A stretch of 64,000 bases of DNA, from positions 992,001-1,056,000 of the forward strand of contig CAWFSJ010000005.1 in assembly GCA_963818505.1 (NCBI GenBank). The letters run 5' to 3'. The notes below the pieces were generated by a model that worked only from the letters and a program-made list of their open reading frames with translations, did no database searches and was not told where the DNA came from. A program made the position numbers and the translations under genes. Shown here piece after piece: positions 17,458 through 25,771 of this stretch (position 1 is the stretch's first letter; the number at the start of each line of letters is the position of its first letter). The stretch comes from JADKAV01 sp963818505. Its GTDB lineage: Bacteria > Actinomycetota > Actinomycetes > S36-B12 > UBA10799.

Positions 17458-19542
17458 ATGGCGCCGAAGATGCAGGAAACCCCCGTTGTCGTCGATGTGA
17501 GCCTCGCGGGTTCCGATCGGAACTACGACGCCACCATCTCGTTCCTCGAGCACGACTTCCGGATTGTTCGCATAGGTGCCGACGGCGATGTCGCCCAGGC
17601 CGAGGAGATGGTCAAACAGTGGATGCCGGGGACCGACGTCTTCGCGATCACCGGAGCGCGGGACGCCCGAACTGTCGGCATCCTGTCCGGTGACGAGAAG
17701 GGCGCATTGCGCCGGCTCGAGGCGGCCACCGGCGAGGTGCCCAACACGAACGGGTTCCGCCTGCGCGACGTGCTGCAGGAGTGGACCGTGCGCAAGATCC
17801 AGGCCGACCAACCCGGGCTCTTCTCCAATGCGCGCACGGTGATCCTCGGCGGCTCCAACCACCGTCGCACCGCCAAGGTCCTGTCCGAGTTCACCGACAA
17901 CATCAAGTTCGCCGATGCCCTTCTCACCTACGGTCTTCCCTCGATGCTCGACTCGTTCGCGGCGCTGGATCGATTCATGGGCGTGAGCAAGTGGTTCCTC
18001 GGTCGCGTGCCCGACCAGATCTCCGGACCGGTGTCCGCCCCCGGCCGTCGCTTCAATCAGTCGCTACTGCGCAAGGCCGTGACCGAGGCCGATGTGCTCG
18101 TGGCCACGTACGACGAGCTCATGATGTTCGACCTCGAGGAACTCGCCGGCAAGACCTTGATCACCTCGGCGGTGTCCGAGGAGCGGCTCGAGGAGTTGCA
18201 CAGGCGCGGGGTGGACCTGGTGCTCGACGACACCCCCCAGCCGTTCGAAGGCGTCACGGTGAACTCCGCGGTGCTCGAGGCCCTCATGCTCGCTGCCACC
18301 GGTGCTGAGGAGGCGCGTCTGACCGACGATGACCTGCTCGACATGATCACATCGGCGGGCCTTGAGCCTCGCGCCCTTTACCCGGGAGGCTTCAAGCGCA
18401 AGAGCCGTTTCGCGTTCGTCATCCACCCGCTGTCTCAGCAGTACTTCCGCAAGGTCGAGCCGCTGAACACCATCGCCAAGGTCTCCCCTCAGGTCGTCAT
18501 GGACGGCATCGAGAAGGCCATCGCGTACGCACCTCCGTTCACCTACAGCCACGTGACCGGTGTGAAGTCGCCGACGGGCGCTGAGGTGGAGGGCTGGCTG
18601 ATCACGGTGAGCGGGACGCCCAAGCAGCTGCTCGCCCACGACCCGGAGTTCACGTACAAGCGCCTATTGCAGGCCGCGGACATCGCCCGCAAACTCGGGG
18701 CGCAGATCATGGGCCTGGGCGCTTTCACCAAGGTTGTCGGCGATGCGGGCGTGACTGTCGCCAAGCGTGCCCCGTTGCCTATTACAACGGGCAACAGCTA
18801 TAGCGCTTCGGGTGCTCTTTGGGCGTTGCACGATGCGCTGCGCCGCCTCGGTGTCGCCGACGTGGATGAGGAGGGACGCCTGCTCGGCAAGACGATGGTG
18901 GTCGGGGCTACCGGCGCCATCGGTTCAGTGTGTGCCCGTCTGCTGGCGCTTGCCTCCGACGAGTTGTGGATGGTGAGTCCCGAGGCCGCCAAGTTGCTCG
19001 CGCTCAAGGCGGACATCGAGAGTGAGAACCCACGCGCGAAGATCATGGTCGCGGCCACCCCCGACGACGCCCTGCCCGACATGGACGCCATCGTCACCGC
19101 CACCTCCGGGGCGGGCAAGCGGGTGCTGGACATCATGCAGGTCAAACCGGGTGCGGTGATCACCGACGTTGCGCGTCCATTGGACCTTTCCGCCGAGGAC
19201 GTGGCCAAGCGGCCTGACGTCCTCGTGGTGGAGTCCGGGGAGATCCTGCTTCCCGGTGACGACATCCACATGGGCAACATCGGGTTGCCGCCCGGGGTCG
19301 CCTACGCGTGCCTGGCCGAGACCATCGTGCTGGCGCTTGAGGGGCGCTACGAGACTTTCACCGTCGGGCGCAACATCGAGTGGCCGAAGGTCAAGGAGAT
19401 CTACCGCTTGGGCCTGAAGCACGGGATGAAGCTAGCCACGATCAGCGGCGTCAACGGGGTGTACACCGACGAAGACCTTGCGCGGATCCGCGACCTGGCT
19501 TTGGAGAAGCGCGCGGAGATGGAAGCGGCCGCGGCCACCTGA
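17458..19542 (+). CDS. Large acyl-ACP-reductase-like Rossmann dehydrogenase
   Basis: 694 residues, start preceded by a strong AAGAGGAGA site. The C-terminal half (about 390-690) resembles long-chain acyl-ACP reductase and related shikimate/glutamate-dehydrogenase-fold enzymes. LGAQIMGLGAFTKVVGDAGVTV and TTGNSYSASGALWAL precede the nucleotide loop VGATGAIGSVCARLL near residue 481, and ITDVARPLDLSAED and GEILLPGDDIHMGNIGLPPG follow. The N-terminal ~330 residues (from VVVDVSLAGSDRNYD) are not part of the cyanobacterial enzyme, and I do not recognise them as a named domain. A role in making or handling fatty aldehydes would fit the WS/DGAT and aldehyde dehydrogenase genes further right, but this is inference. 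Confidence 0.65.
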   Translation: MAPKMQETPVVVDVSLAGSDRNYDATISFLEHDFRIVRIGADGDVAQAEEMVKQWMPGTDVFAITGARDARTVGILSGDEKGALRRLEAATGEVPNTNGFRLRDVLQEWTVRKIQADQPGLFSNARTVILGGSNHRRTAKVLSEFTDNIKFADALLTYGLPSMLDSFAALDRFMGVSKWFLGRVPDQISGPVSAPGRRFNQSLLRKAVTEADVLVATYDELMMFDLEELAGKTLITSAVSEERLEELHRRGVDLVLDDTPQPFEGVTVNSAVLEALMLAATGAEEARLTDDDLLDMITSAGLEPRALYPGGFKRKSRFAFVIHPLSQQYFRKVEPLNTIAKVSPQVVMDGIEKAIAYAPPFTYSHVTGVKSPTGAEVEGWLITVSGTPKQLLAHDPEFTYKRLLQAADIARKLGAQIMGLGAFTKVVGDAGVTVAKRAPLPITTGNSYSASGALWALHDALRRLGVADVDEEGRLLGKTMVVGATGAIGSVCARLLALASDELWMVSPEAAKLLALKADIESENPRAKIMVAATPDDALPDMDAIVTATSGAGKRVLDIMQVKPGAVITDVARPLDLSAEDVAKRPDVLVVESGEILLPGDDIHMGNIGLPPGVAYACLAETIVLALEGRYETFTVGRNIEWPKVKEIYRLGLKHGMKLATISGVNGVYTDEDLARIRDLALEKRAEMEAAAAT

Positions 19543-19642
19543 GGCGGGTTGGGCGGGGCCCGACGAACCACCTGCGATACCGAGCGCCGAGTGGTCAGCA
19601 GCCCGAAACCAGGTGGTGTCTTCATGCAAGAAGCCGCACCTC

Positions 19643-20539
19643 CTAGCTGCCCAGCAGCTTCGGCTTGATCAAGTAGTCGGCCGGGGCCATTCCGTAACGG
19701 CCTGGACCGACCACCTTCAACCCGTGCAGCCACGTCATCGTCAAGCCGTAGGTCGTTGACGCATTCTCCGCCCCACGGCGGAAATCGTCGGGCCTCCCAC
19801 GCATCGGCCACGGCCCCGGCAGGTACAGGACAACGCGGTCGTCAACCGTGCGCAGGTCCCGTCGAACCTGCTGGGCGGCCATGATCGCCGCGGTGCGCAG
19901 TAACCGGCCGGTGGCCGTGGCCTCCTGCTCTGCGGCCATCACCGTGAAGCCACAGTCCAGCACCACGATGGTCGCCGCGCCCTGGTCGGCCGCGATCGAG
20001 ATGGGTACGTTGGCCACGATGCCGCCGTCGACAAGGGTGCGCTCCCCCCGGTGAACCGGTGGGAAGACCAAGGGGATGGCCGCGCTGGCCAGCAGCGCAG
20101 AAACGAGTTCACCGGAGTTCAACGCGACCGGTTCGCCGGTGTCGAAGTCCGTGGTGACTGCCGTGTGCGGCAGGGACAACTCCTCGAAGGTGCGCGCCGC
20201 GACCGCATTCTCGATCACCGCGCGCAGGCCGGTGTTCGGAACCGCCGAGGCCTTGCCTTTGGCGAGATTGAGCGCCGTGCCGAGCACCTTGCCGAAGACC
20301 GCCTGCCGGGTCATGTTCGACCACAGGTCCGCGAGTCGCTCGTGAGCCGCGGCGGGTTTCTCCGCCAGGATCGCGCCATTGAGGGCGCCTACTGAGGTCC
20401 CGACGACCATGTCCGCGGTGATGTCCGTCTCGGCCAGCGCACGCAGATGTCCGACTTGCACCGCCCCATAAGAAGCCCCGCCACCAAGCACGTAGGCGAT
20501 CGGGCGGGGCAGGGAGTCGACGATGCTGATCTGAGCCAC
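19643..20539 (-). CDS. Patatin-like phospholipase (RssA type)
   Basis: 298 residues. The oxyanion motif LGGGASYGAVQVG, the nucleophile elbow GTSVGALNGA (Ser of GTSVG) and the catalytic Asp in VDGGIVANVP form the complete Ser-Asp dyad of patatin lipases. No signal peptide is seen, so a cytosolic or membrane-associated acyl hydrolase is expected. GTG 20539 starts it; the open frame continues much further upstream, but that part lies antisense to the hydrolase gene and is not conserved. It is divergent from the TAP-like lipoprotein, with a 57-bp shared promoter region. Confidence 0.88.
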   Translation of the reverse strand: MAQISIVDSLPRPIAYVLGGGASYGAVQVGHLRALAETDITADMVVGTSVGALNGAILAEKPAAAHERLADLWSNMTRQAVFGKVLGTALNLAKGKASAVPNTGLRAVIENAVAARTFEELSLPHTAVTTDFDTGEPVALNSGELVSALLASAAIPLVFPPVHRGERTLVDGGIVANVPISIAADQGAATIVVLDCGFTVMAAEQEATATGRLLRTAAIMAAQQVRRDLRTVDDRVVLYLPGPWPMRGRPDDFRRGAENASTTYGLTMTWLHGLKVVGPGRYGMAPADYLIKPKLLGS

Positions 20540-20596
20540 CTGGTCATTGTCCCGCTTCCCGGCCCATGCCGCGCTGCGTGCAACAACTACAGTCAA

Positions 20597-22120
20597 GTGG
20601 TGATCCCTCGCCTCTTCGCAGCCGCAGCAGTGGCAGCCGTTGCCCTGACTGGATGCAGCAGTGGCGGCGATCCGCAGGTGACCGCGTCCCCGACCACCTC
20701 GCCGGTCGCTGAGGATCCGGTGCTGTCCGCGTACTACGGCCAGCAGCTGGCGTGGAGCAACTGCGGGGGCAAGTTCGAGTGCGCCACCATGGACGTTCCG
20801 CTGACCTACGACCAGCCCGATGGCAAGACCATCAGCTTGGACCTCATCAAACTGCCCGCCGCTGACCCGGAGCAACGGCTCGGCTCGCTGGTGCTCAACC
20901 CCGGCGGCCCGGGCGGGTCCGGTGTGGACTACGCGAGGGCGGCCCGTGTGGTGGTTACCGGCAACCTGCTCGACCAGTACGACATCGTGGGTTTCGACCC
21001 CCGAGGAGTGGCCAACAGCACGCCCATCGAGTGCCTGAACGACCGGCAGATGGACCGCTTCCTGAACGTCGACCCCAACCCGGAGACGGACGAGGACGTG
21101 GCCGCCACGGTGCGTGTGTCCGAGCGTTTCGGTCCGCGCTGCGAGCGCAACAGCCCGGACCTGACGCCCAACATCGGCACCCCCTTCGTGGCCCGCGACA
21201 TGGACATCCTGCGGTCGCTGCTCGGAGACGAGCGCTTGAACTATTTGGGCAAGTCCTACGGCACGTTCATCGGCGCGACGTACGCGGACCTGTTCCCATC
21301 GCGGGTCGGGCGCTTCGTGTTGGACGGGGCCGTCGATCCGGCTCTGAACAACGCCGAGATCAGTCGCGGCCAGGCGCTGGGATTCGAGAAGGCGCTTGGC
21401 CGGTTCGCGCAGTGGTGCGCCGACCAGGACGACTGCCCGATCGGCACCGACCCGCAGGCCGGTGTGCAGCAGATCGCGGACTTCTTGCGCGACCTCGAGA
21501 CCCAGCCGATTCCCGCGTCGAACGGGCGACCTCTGACGGCGGCGCAGGCCACGACCGGAATCGTGGGCAGCATGTACAGCGCGGAGGACGGCTGGCAGTC
21601 GTTGTTCTACGCGCTGGACAGTGCGCTCGACGGTGACGGTCTGGGTCTGCAGTCCTTGTCGGATTGGCTCACCGAGCGCAAGCCCAATGGCACTTACGCC
21701 AGCAACGCCAATGACGCTCTGTACGCGGTCAACTGCATCGACCGTCCGGACCGTTGGGACCCCGAGCAGACCCAGAAACAAGCTGAGGAGTGGAGCAAGG
21801 AGGCACCCGTTTTCGGTGCCGCTCTGGCGTGGGGAAACCTGCCTTGCTACTACTGGCCAGCGCCAGCGGTCGATGAGCCGCGGGAGATCGCGGCTGCCGG
21901 TGCTCCGCCGATCCTGGTGGTCGGCACAGAGTTCGATCCGGCAACGCCCTACCAGTGGGCGGTCAGTCTGGCTGACCAACTCGAATCCGGCGTCCTGCTC
22001 AGTTGGCTCGGGGGTGACGGCCACACCGCCTACTACTCGGGTTCCAAGTGCATCGACAAGGCCGTCGACACGTTCCTGGTGGACGGTGAGGTTCCGCAGA
22101 ACGGTACGGAGTGCAAGTAG
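20597..22120 (+). CDS. Secreted lipoprotein alpha/beta hydrolase, tripeptidyl-aminopeptidase (TAP) type
   Basis: 507 residues. A lipoprotein signal (VIPRLFAAAAVAAVALTGC, lipobox LTGC) precedes an alpha/beta-hydrolase domain with NPGGPGGSG (oxyanion), DPRG, and the nucleophile elbow GKSYGTFIG. The C-terminal TAP-like segment holds the acidic residue (GTEFDPATPY) and the His (GDGHTAYY). Family members such as Streptomyces SlpD/SlpE remove tripeptides outside the cell. A gene of this family also follows holB in Streptomyces. Start GTG 20597 or the next GTG at 20600. Confidence 0.85.
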   Translation: MVIPRLFAAAAVAAVALTGCSSGGDPQVTASPTTSPVAEDPVLSAYYGQQLAWSNCGGKFECATMDVPLTYDQPDGKTISLDLIKLPAADPEQRLGSLVLNPGGPGGSGVDYARAARVVVTGNLLDQYDIVGFDPRGVANSTPIECLNDRQMDRFLNVDPNPETDEDVAATVRVSERFGPRCERNSPDLTPNIGTPFVARDMDILRSLLGDERLNYLGKSYGTFIGATYADLFPSRVGRFVLDGAVDPALNNAEISRGQALGFEKALGRFAQWCADQDDCPIGTDPQAGVQQIADFLRDLETQPIPASNGRPLTAAQATTGIVGSMYSAEDGWQSLFYALDSALDGDGLGLQSLSDWLTERKPNGTYASNANDALYAVNCIDRPDRWDPEQTQKQAEEWSKEAPVFGAALAWGNLPCYYWPAPAVDEPREIAAAGAPPILVVGTEFDPATPYQWAVSLADQLESGVLLSWLGGDGHTAYYSGSKCIDKAVDTFLVDGEVPQNGTECK

Positions 22121-22136
22121 CGCTTACGCTGGAGCC

Positions 22137-22313
22137 ATGGAATTCCTCTGGGGCCTGATCGTCACACTCGCCAGTGCGTGGTTCTGCTATTTCATCGCCG
22201 AACGCAACAACATGAGCAAGATCGGTTGGCCGATTCTGGGCCTCCTGCTGCCGGTGTTCGGAATCCTGGCAACCCTCGCAGTCGCGTTCATGAAGCAGAA
22301 GGACCCGGTCTGA
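22137..22313 (+). CDS. Small membrane protein (58 residues)
   Basis: ATG 22137, preceded by TGGAG, encodes 58 residues with two hydrophobic segments (residues 2-20 and 28-50) separated by AERNNMSKIG and a charged tail FMKQKDPV. This pattern is seen in small uncharacterised actinobacterial membrane proteins. It starts 17 bp after the hydrolase stop and stops 2 bp before the convergent transporter gene. Confidence 0.6.
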   Translation: MEFLWGLIVTLASAWFCYFIAERNNMSKIGWPILGLLLPVFGILATLAVAFMKQKDPV

Positions 22314-22315
22314 GC

Positions 22316-22969
22316 TCAGAGTCCGTCGATGCCGTTCAGCAGAAGCAGTAGCCCTATTGCGGTGATGACGACGGACATCACCGCGGCGTTGTTGCGTTCC
22401 AGCCAGTCCTTGGCCTTGCCCAGCGGTTCCCGCACCTTTTCCCCGCCGATCCCGTAGGCCACCAGCGGCGCGGCCACGCTCAGCGAGCCGACCGTCGTGA
22501 ACGCGAGAACAAGGGTTGCCGCTTGGCTCGTTGTCAGAGCCAATGACCCGATCTCCAGGCCAGCAGCAGCGGCTAGCAGAAGGACCTTCGGGTTGGCCGC
22601 GGACAGAGTCAGCCCCAAACGCGCTGCGGAAGCCGGGGTCCTGGAAGTGAGACTGGCCATCCAAGCGGGCTGTTCCTTCTGCTTGCCACGCCCGAGCCAC
22701 TGCTTGATCCCCAGTGCAATCAGCGCGCCGCCCAGCACGATCCGCGTCCAGGAGACCCAGGTAGGCGCGTAGTCACGGGAGTCGATCACCTCGGCTACGG
22801 CTGTGAAGGCCACCGTGACGACGGCGATCCCGGCTGCCCAACCTGCGAGGAATGAGCCGGCTGTCGGCACGGGTCTGGAGGTGAACAACAGCAGGATGGC
22901 GGGCACGATCGGGAAGGGGGAAGCAGCAATGGCTATGGCCAATGGCAAGACATCGCTGAGACCGGTCAT
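22316..22969 (-). CDS. GAP/Sap-family membrane transporter
   Basis: 217 residues with six predicted membrane segments. The N-terminus LPLAIAIAASPFPIVPAILLL followed by FLAGWAAGIAV is characteristic of the GAP family (Sap, sulfolipid-1-addressing protein; glycopeptidolipid-addressing protein), which exports cell-envelope lipids in mycobacteria and relatives. ATG 22969 is the likely start; GTG 22975 is possible. The cargo is unknown. Confidence 0.8.
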   Translation of the reverse strand: MTGLSDVLPLAIAIAASPFPIVPAILLLFTSRPVPTAGSFLAGWAAGIAVVTVAFTAVAEVIDSRDYAPTWVSWTRIVLGGALIALGIKQWLGRGKQKEQPAWMASLTSRTPASAARLGLTLSAANPKVLLLAAAAGLEIGSLALTTSQAATLVLAFTTVGSLSVAAPLVAYGIGGEKVREPLGKAKDWLERNNAAVMSVVITAIGLLLLLNGIDGL

Positions 22970-22993
22970 CACCACATTGTGTCCAAGCGCCCA

Positions 22994-23023
22994 TTGCGTT
23001 TCTGCGGCGGCGGCGCCTAGCGT
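22994..23023 (+). promoter_or_regulatory. Candidate sigma-70-type promoter for the secreted protein at 23049
   Basis: TTGCGT and TAGCGT are separated by 18 bp, with the start codon 25 bp beyond the -10 box. Read by eye only. Confidence 0.35.
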
Positions 23024-23048
23024 CGAATTGTCCACTAGGGAGGGACTC

Positions 23049-23738
23049 ATGAGGAAAGCATTCGCACTCACCGCGGTTGCCGGTGTTGCCATGGCCAGTG
23101 TGGCGGTGGCGCCGGCGGCACAAGCCAAGACGATCAAGGCCTGCGTCAAGAAGTCCGACGGCACTGTGAAGTTCATCAACAAGAAGAACAAGAAGTGCAA
23201 GAAGGGCTACGTGAAGGTCAATTGGAACGACCTGGGTCCGCAGGGTCCCGCAGGCCCAGCTGGTCCGAACTGGACGGTCAAGGACAAGAACGGGGTCACG
23301 CTCGGGACCTTCGCCGGGTACTACACCACTGGGCTTCTGCCATCGGTGGTCGTCATCGCCGAGGACGGTGGTGTGTATCGGTACGGCGAGGACGGCAAGA
23401 TCGACAATGACAACACCGTCCTGTACTTCGTCAACAACGGCTGCACCGAAGCAGCGAGGTACGCCGCTGCCAGCGCTACGCTGCAGCCGTTCCTGAAGGC
23501 CGCCGGAGGCAGCGGTCGCACCGTGTTCCAGGTGACGGACGCACCGACTGTCAGTGCCTGGAAGGTTGCAGCGACAACGACCACAACGGTCCCTGTCGCG
23601 GGCAACTCCCTGTTCCAGAAGAACGAAACGACTGGAGCCTGTGCCGCTGCCGCGCACGCGGGTGGGTTCATCGTGTTGTTGACCCCGGCCCCGGCACCGG
23701 TGGTGGCAGCGACCGGACCGCTGCAGATCGTGCGCTGA
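23049..23738 (+). CDS. Secreted protein with Lys/Cys-rich motif and short collagen-like stretch
   Basis: 229 residues after ATG 23049, with GGGAGGG upstream. A signal peptide (MRKAFALTAVAGVAMASVAVAPAAQA) is followed by CVKKSDGTVKFINKKNKKC, then KGYVKVNW, a motif met in many actinobacterial secreted proteins, and a brief GPQGPAGPAGP collagen-like stretch. The remainder is beta-rich with a Thr run (ATTTTTVPV) and Cys pairs that could form disulfides. No enzymatic motif is visible. Role unknown. Confidence 0.7.
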   Translation: MRKAFALTAVAGVAMASVAVAPAAQAKTIKACVKKSDGTVKFINKKNKKCKKGYVKVNWNDLGPQGPAGPAGPNWTVKDKNGVTLGTFAGYYTTGLLPSVVVIAEDGGVYRYGEDGKIDNDNTVLYFVNNGCTEAARYAAASATLQPFLKAAGGSGRTVFQVTDAPTVSAWKVAATTTTTVPVAGNSLFQKNETTGACAAAAHAGGFIVLLTPAPAPVVAATGPLQIVR

Positions 23739-23745
23739 CCCGCGC

Positions 23746-23778
23746 CGGTGGTGGGGCTGAGGATCGACCCCACCACCG
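23746..23778 (+). terminator. Hairpin terminator before tRNA-Thr
   Basis: An 11-bp perfect stem (CGGTGGTGGGG and its complement) with an 11-nt loop lies 8 bp after the secreted-protein stop. No T-run follows. Confidence 0.65.
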
Positions 23779-23803
23779 CGTCAGGGGCCAGGCCTGCCCC
23801 GGT

Positions 23804-23809
23804 TAGACT
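23804..23809 (+). promoter_or_regulatory. Candidate -10 box of tRNA-Thr
   Basis: TAGACT lies 27 bp upstream of the tRNA 5' end. No convincing -35 box is seen. Confidence 0.3.
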
Positions 23810-23836
23810 TGAGCAGTTGGGCGGTGCGCCGTCCAC

Positions 23837-23913
23837 GCCGCCTTAGCTCAGTCGGCCAGAGCGACGCACTCGTAATGCGTAGGTCCCGAGTTCGATTCTC
23901 GGAGGCGGCTCCA
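23837..23913 (+). tRNA. tRNA-Thr (anticodon CGT)
   Basis: The cloverleaf can be drawn by hand: acceptor GCCGCCT/AGGCGGC, D-arm TTAGCTCAG, anticodon stem ACGCA/TGCGT with loop CTCGTAA (anticodon CGT at 23871-23873), T-loop TTCGATTC, discriminator T, and encoded CCA at 23911-23913. It reads codon ACG. A tRNA-Thr follows holB and the secreted peptidase in other actinobacteria. A recombinase stub begins 69 bp downstream. Confidence 0.97.
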
Positions 23914-23981
23914 CGTGAAAGCCCTGATCGGGGTCCAAGTACGAGGCCCCTAACGCCGTGTGAAGATCTGGAATCGTCGAT

Positions 23982-24098
23982 TCAGTCGGCATCTCGTTCA
24001 GTATGTACCTCAGCGAGGGGTGCCTCGTCCAGGCGTTCGGTGAGGACGTAGAGATCGCTTTGGAGGAGATCCGCATAGGTGTCTAGGGTGCTCTTTGA
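23982..24098 (-). pseudogene. C-terminal stub of a tyrosine recombinase (integrase)
   Basis: 38 sense codons and a stop on the minus strand read SKSTLDTYADLLQSDL and continue to TERLDEAPL. This matches the last segment of phage-type integrases, where (H)KSxxMTLDTYxHLF carries the catalytic Tyr. An in-frame stop directly upstream (24099-24101) and the absence of the R/H-box region show that only the tail remains. It points towards the 3' end of tRNA-Thr, the usual arrangement for an element integrated at a tRNA gene. The rest of the element is gone from this side. Confidence 0.6.
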
Positions 24099-24136
24099 TC
24101 AGTCACTTGACGGCGCGGCTGGGGCAACCCCGTTGG

Positions 24137-24628
24137 TTACGCGGCCGGGCCAGCTTCGTTCTCGACTCCGGCCTTGATGGCCGCCAGCATGCTGCGCACG
24201 CTCTTCGCATCGACCAGTGCGCTGAGGGATTCGGACAGCCGCTGCCAGACGGCAAGATCCTCCTCGAGGACGACGAAACTGAGTTTCGTACGGCCGTCCT
24301 CGGGGTCGAACAGCCATGTGAGAACCGGACCATCATCGGTCTCTGTGCTGCGCCCCACCATGCGCATCTTCACGTGGGCCTTGCTGACGATCCGCTTATC
24401 GGGGACGACCTCAACGAACTCGCGGTGAACATCCTCGGTGACCAGTCCCTTTAAGAACCTGCCCTCGATGCGCGCGGTGGTGCCGACCCCGTCCGGCGTC
24501 ATCGCGGCCTCCGTGACCTCGAGTCCGGGCCACCCTTGGAAGAGGTGACGCGGATCGCGGCAGTAGTCGAAGACCGTGTGCACTGGGGAGTTGATGGTGA
24601 TTTCGTAGGTACGAGTGAAATCCGTCAT
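24137..24628 (-). CDS. SRPBCC / polyketide-cyclase-like protein
   Basis: 163 residues. The N-terminal YEITINSPVHTVFDYCRDPRHLFQGWPG and the C-terminal long helix (WQRLSESLSALVDAKSVRSMLAAIKAGVE) frame the START/Bet v1-like helix-grip fold, a small-ligand cavity used by cyclases, lipid-binding and CoxG-like proteins. The ligand is unknown. ATG 24628 has a strong AGGAGG eight bases upstream. No partner gene is directly adjacent. Confidence 0.75.
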   Translation of the reverse strand: MTDFTRTYEITINSPVHTVFDYCRDPRHLFQGWPGLEVTEAAMTPDGVGTTARIEGRFLKGLVTEDVHREFVEVVPDKRIVSKAHVKMRMVGRSTETDDGPVLTWLFDPEDGRTKLSFVVLEEDLAVWQRLSESLSALVDAKSVRSMLAAIKAGVENEAGPAA

Positions 24629-24658
24629 GGCTGGCCTCCTCGCTCCGAAACCTGACGT

Positions 24659-24687
24659 GGAACTCCTGCCACTTCCATTCTAGTTCC
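24659..24687 (-). promoter_or_regulatory. Possible promoter/operator of the SRPBCC gene
   Basis: On the minus strand, a -10-like TAGAAT sits inside an inverted repeat GGAACT-N17-AGTTCC, 31-59 bp upstream of the start codon. The overlap of box and inverted repeat suggests a regulator site, but the repeat arms are only 6 bp. Confidence 0.3.
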
Positions 24688-24990
24688 GAAGGACGGATGT
24701 GATTGCCTGGCTGCGGTCAGCAGAGCCGGTATCTGATTGAGTTCACAGGAAAACTCAGACAGCCAGGCGACTGGCCGACGTCTAGTTCATCCGATTCACG
24801 ATCCAAATCCCGTGGGGTTTGCGACGGGCACGCATTTGGTGATCTCACCCGCTCCGCTGGATCTGACGGGCGATGCCGGTGCTAAACGAGGACGCCGGAG
24901 TAGTCTGACCCACTCCTATAGGGCCGACGGTCCTGTCCCCCATGCGGTACCCGGCCCCGTGCGCACCGGAGCCCCTGCACCCTCCTGCCG
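24688..24990. other. Intergenic stretch without recognised gene
   Basis: About 300 bp between the SRPBCC promoter region and the stop of the SnoaL-like gene. I see a 9-bp inverted repeat (GCCTGGCTG at 24704, complement at 24759) and no open frame with recognisable protein features. Base composition is slightly lower in GC than its surroundings. It may be further debris of the element that left the integrase stub. Confidence 0.5.
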
Positions 24991-25365
24991 CTATTGGGTC
25001 ACGGACAGATACCCCGAACACATGATGCGCAGCCACGTGATCCGCCCGCCGCCGCTCTCGTAGTACGCCTGCTGTTCGATGATGTAATCGCCATCTGGAC
25101 GGTTGACCGCGAATCGGTAGCCGACGCGATGACGCGAACCTAGGACTTCGGTCTGCACGGACAAGACTTCCGTGATCCGCCCTTCGGGTGCGAACCACGT
25201 GCCCAGAATCGTCTCGTCGACGATGGCGTCGACATCGTGAGACTCCCAGAACTTGGCCGGGGTCATCGCCCGGAAGTCCACCTCCGCAGCGAGGAGGGCC
25301 TTCAGCCCCACGGCGTCCTTGTTGGCCAAGGCGTGGGCGAACCGTTCACCGATTCTTTCGGCCAT
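24991..25365 (-). CDS. SnoaL/NTF2-like small protein
   Basis: 124 residues starting MAERIGERFAHALANKDAVGLKALLAAEVDFRAMTP. This opening (helix, then AL..KD...L..LL...VDFRA.TP) and the later strands (GYRFAVNRPDGDYIIEQQAYY) fit the SnoaL-like/NTF2 cone fold, used by isomerases and ligand-binding proteins. No catalytic residue can be assigned. AAGGAGACC precedes the start. It lies 46 bp after the DsrE-like gene on the same strand and is probably the last gene of that operon. Confidence 0.7.
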   Translation of the reverse strand: MAERIGERFAHALANKDAVGLKALLAAEVDFRAMTPAKFWESHDVDAIVDETILGTWFAPEGRITEVLSVQTEVLGSRHRVGYRFAVNRPDGDYIIEQQAYYESGGGRITWLRIMCSGYLSVTQ

Positions 25366-25411
25366 CAGTGGTCTCCTTCCCTTGGGTCGACTGCCGATGC
25401 CACATCGGTCG

Positions 25412-25771
25412 TCAGTAGCTGAAAGTTGTTGCACCATCGCCGATCCACTCCCAGAGTTGAACGGTCCCACCGAGGCGGGCATTGGGTACGAGCGTCGACT
25501 CCTGCAGGTGTCTGGCGTTGAAGCAGATGGGGCAGACCAAGAACTCGCCACCGGCTGCCGTGAATCGCTGCACGAGTTCCACGATCGGCGGACAACCCTC
25601 GCAAGCCACCCCAACCGCGACCTCGTCGACCGCCAGGCGGGCGGCCTCCTTGGTCAGGAACACCAGTGAGTTGCGCCCGCTCTCAGCCGCCCCGACAGCC
25701 ACGAGCAGGGCGACGGTCACCTTCTCCGGATCCTCCAGGCCTGTGGTGAGGCTTATGGCCGCCCGGTTCAT
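25412..25771 (-). CDS. DsrE-family sulfur-relay-like protein
   Basis: 119 residues. The pattern TTGLEDPEKVTVALLVAVGAAESG, then VFLTKEAARL, then CEGCPPIVELVQRFTAAGGEFLVCPICFNARHL is typical of DsrE-fold proteins, which carry persulfide sulfur on a C-terminal Cys in the characterised cases. Several Cys are present (CEGC, CPIC). ATG 25771 overlaps the stop of the upstream DUF4242 gene by 4 bp (ATGA), so the two are coupled. No other sulfur-relay gene is near, so the partner is unknown. Confidence 0.78.
   Translation of the reverse strand: MNRAAISLTTGLEDPEKVTVALLVAVGAAESGRNSLVFLTKEAARLAVDEVAVGVACEGCPPIVELVQRFTAAGGEFLVCPICFNARHLQESTLVPNARLGGTVQLWEWIGDGATTFSY

Noticed and set aside
19563..19626. 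Terminator between the large dehydrogenase and patatin genes
   Set aside because: A 9-bp inverted repeat (AACCACCTG type) exists, but the loop of about 40 nt makes it unconvincing.
20540..22024. N-terminal extension of the patatin frame
   Set aside because: The extension is antisense to the TAP-like hydrolase and has low-complexity composition; similarity to patatins begins at the annotated GTG.
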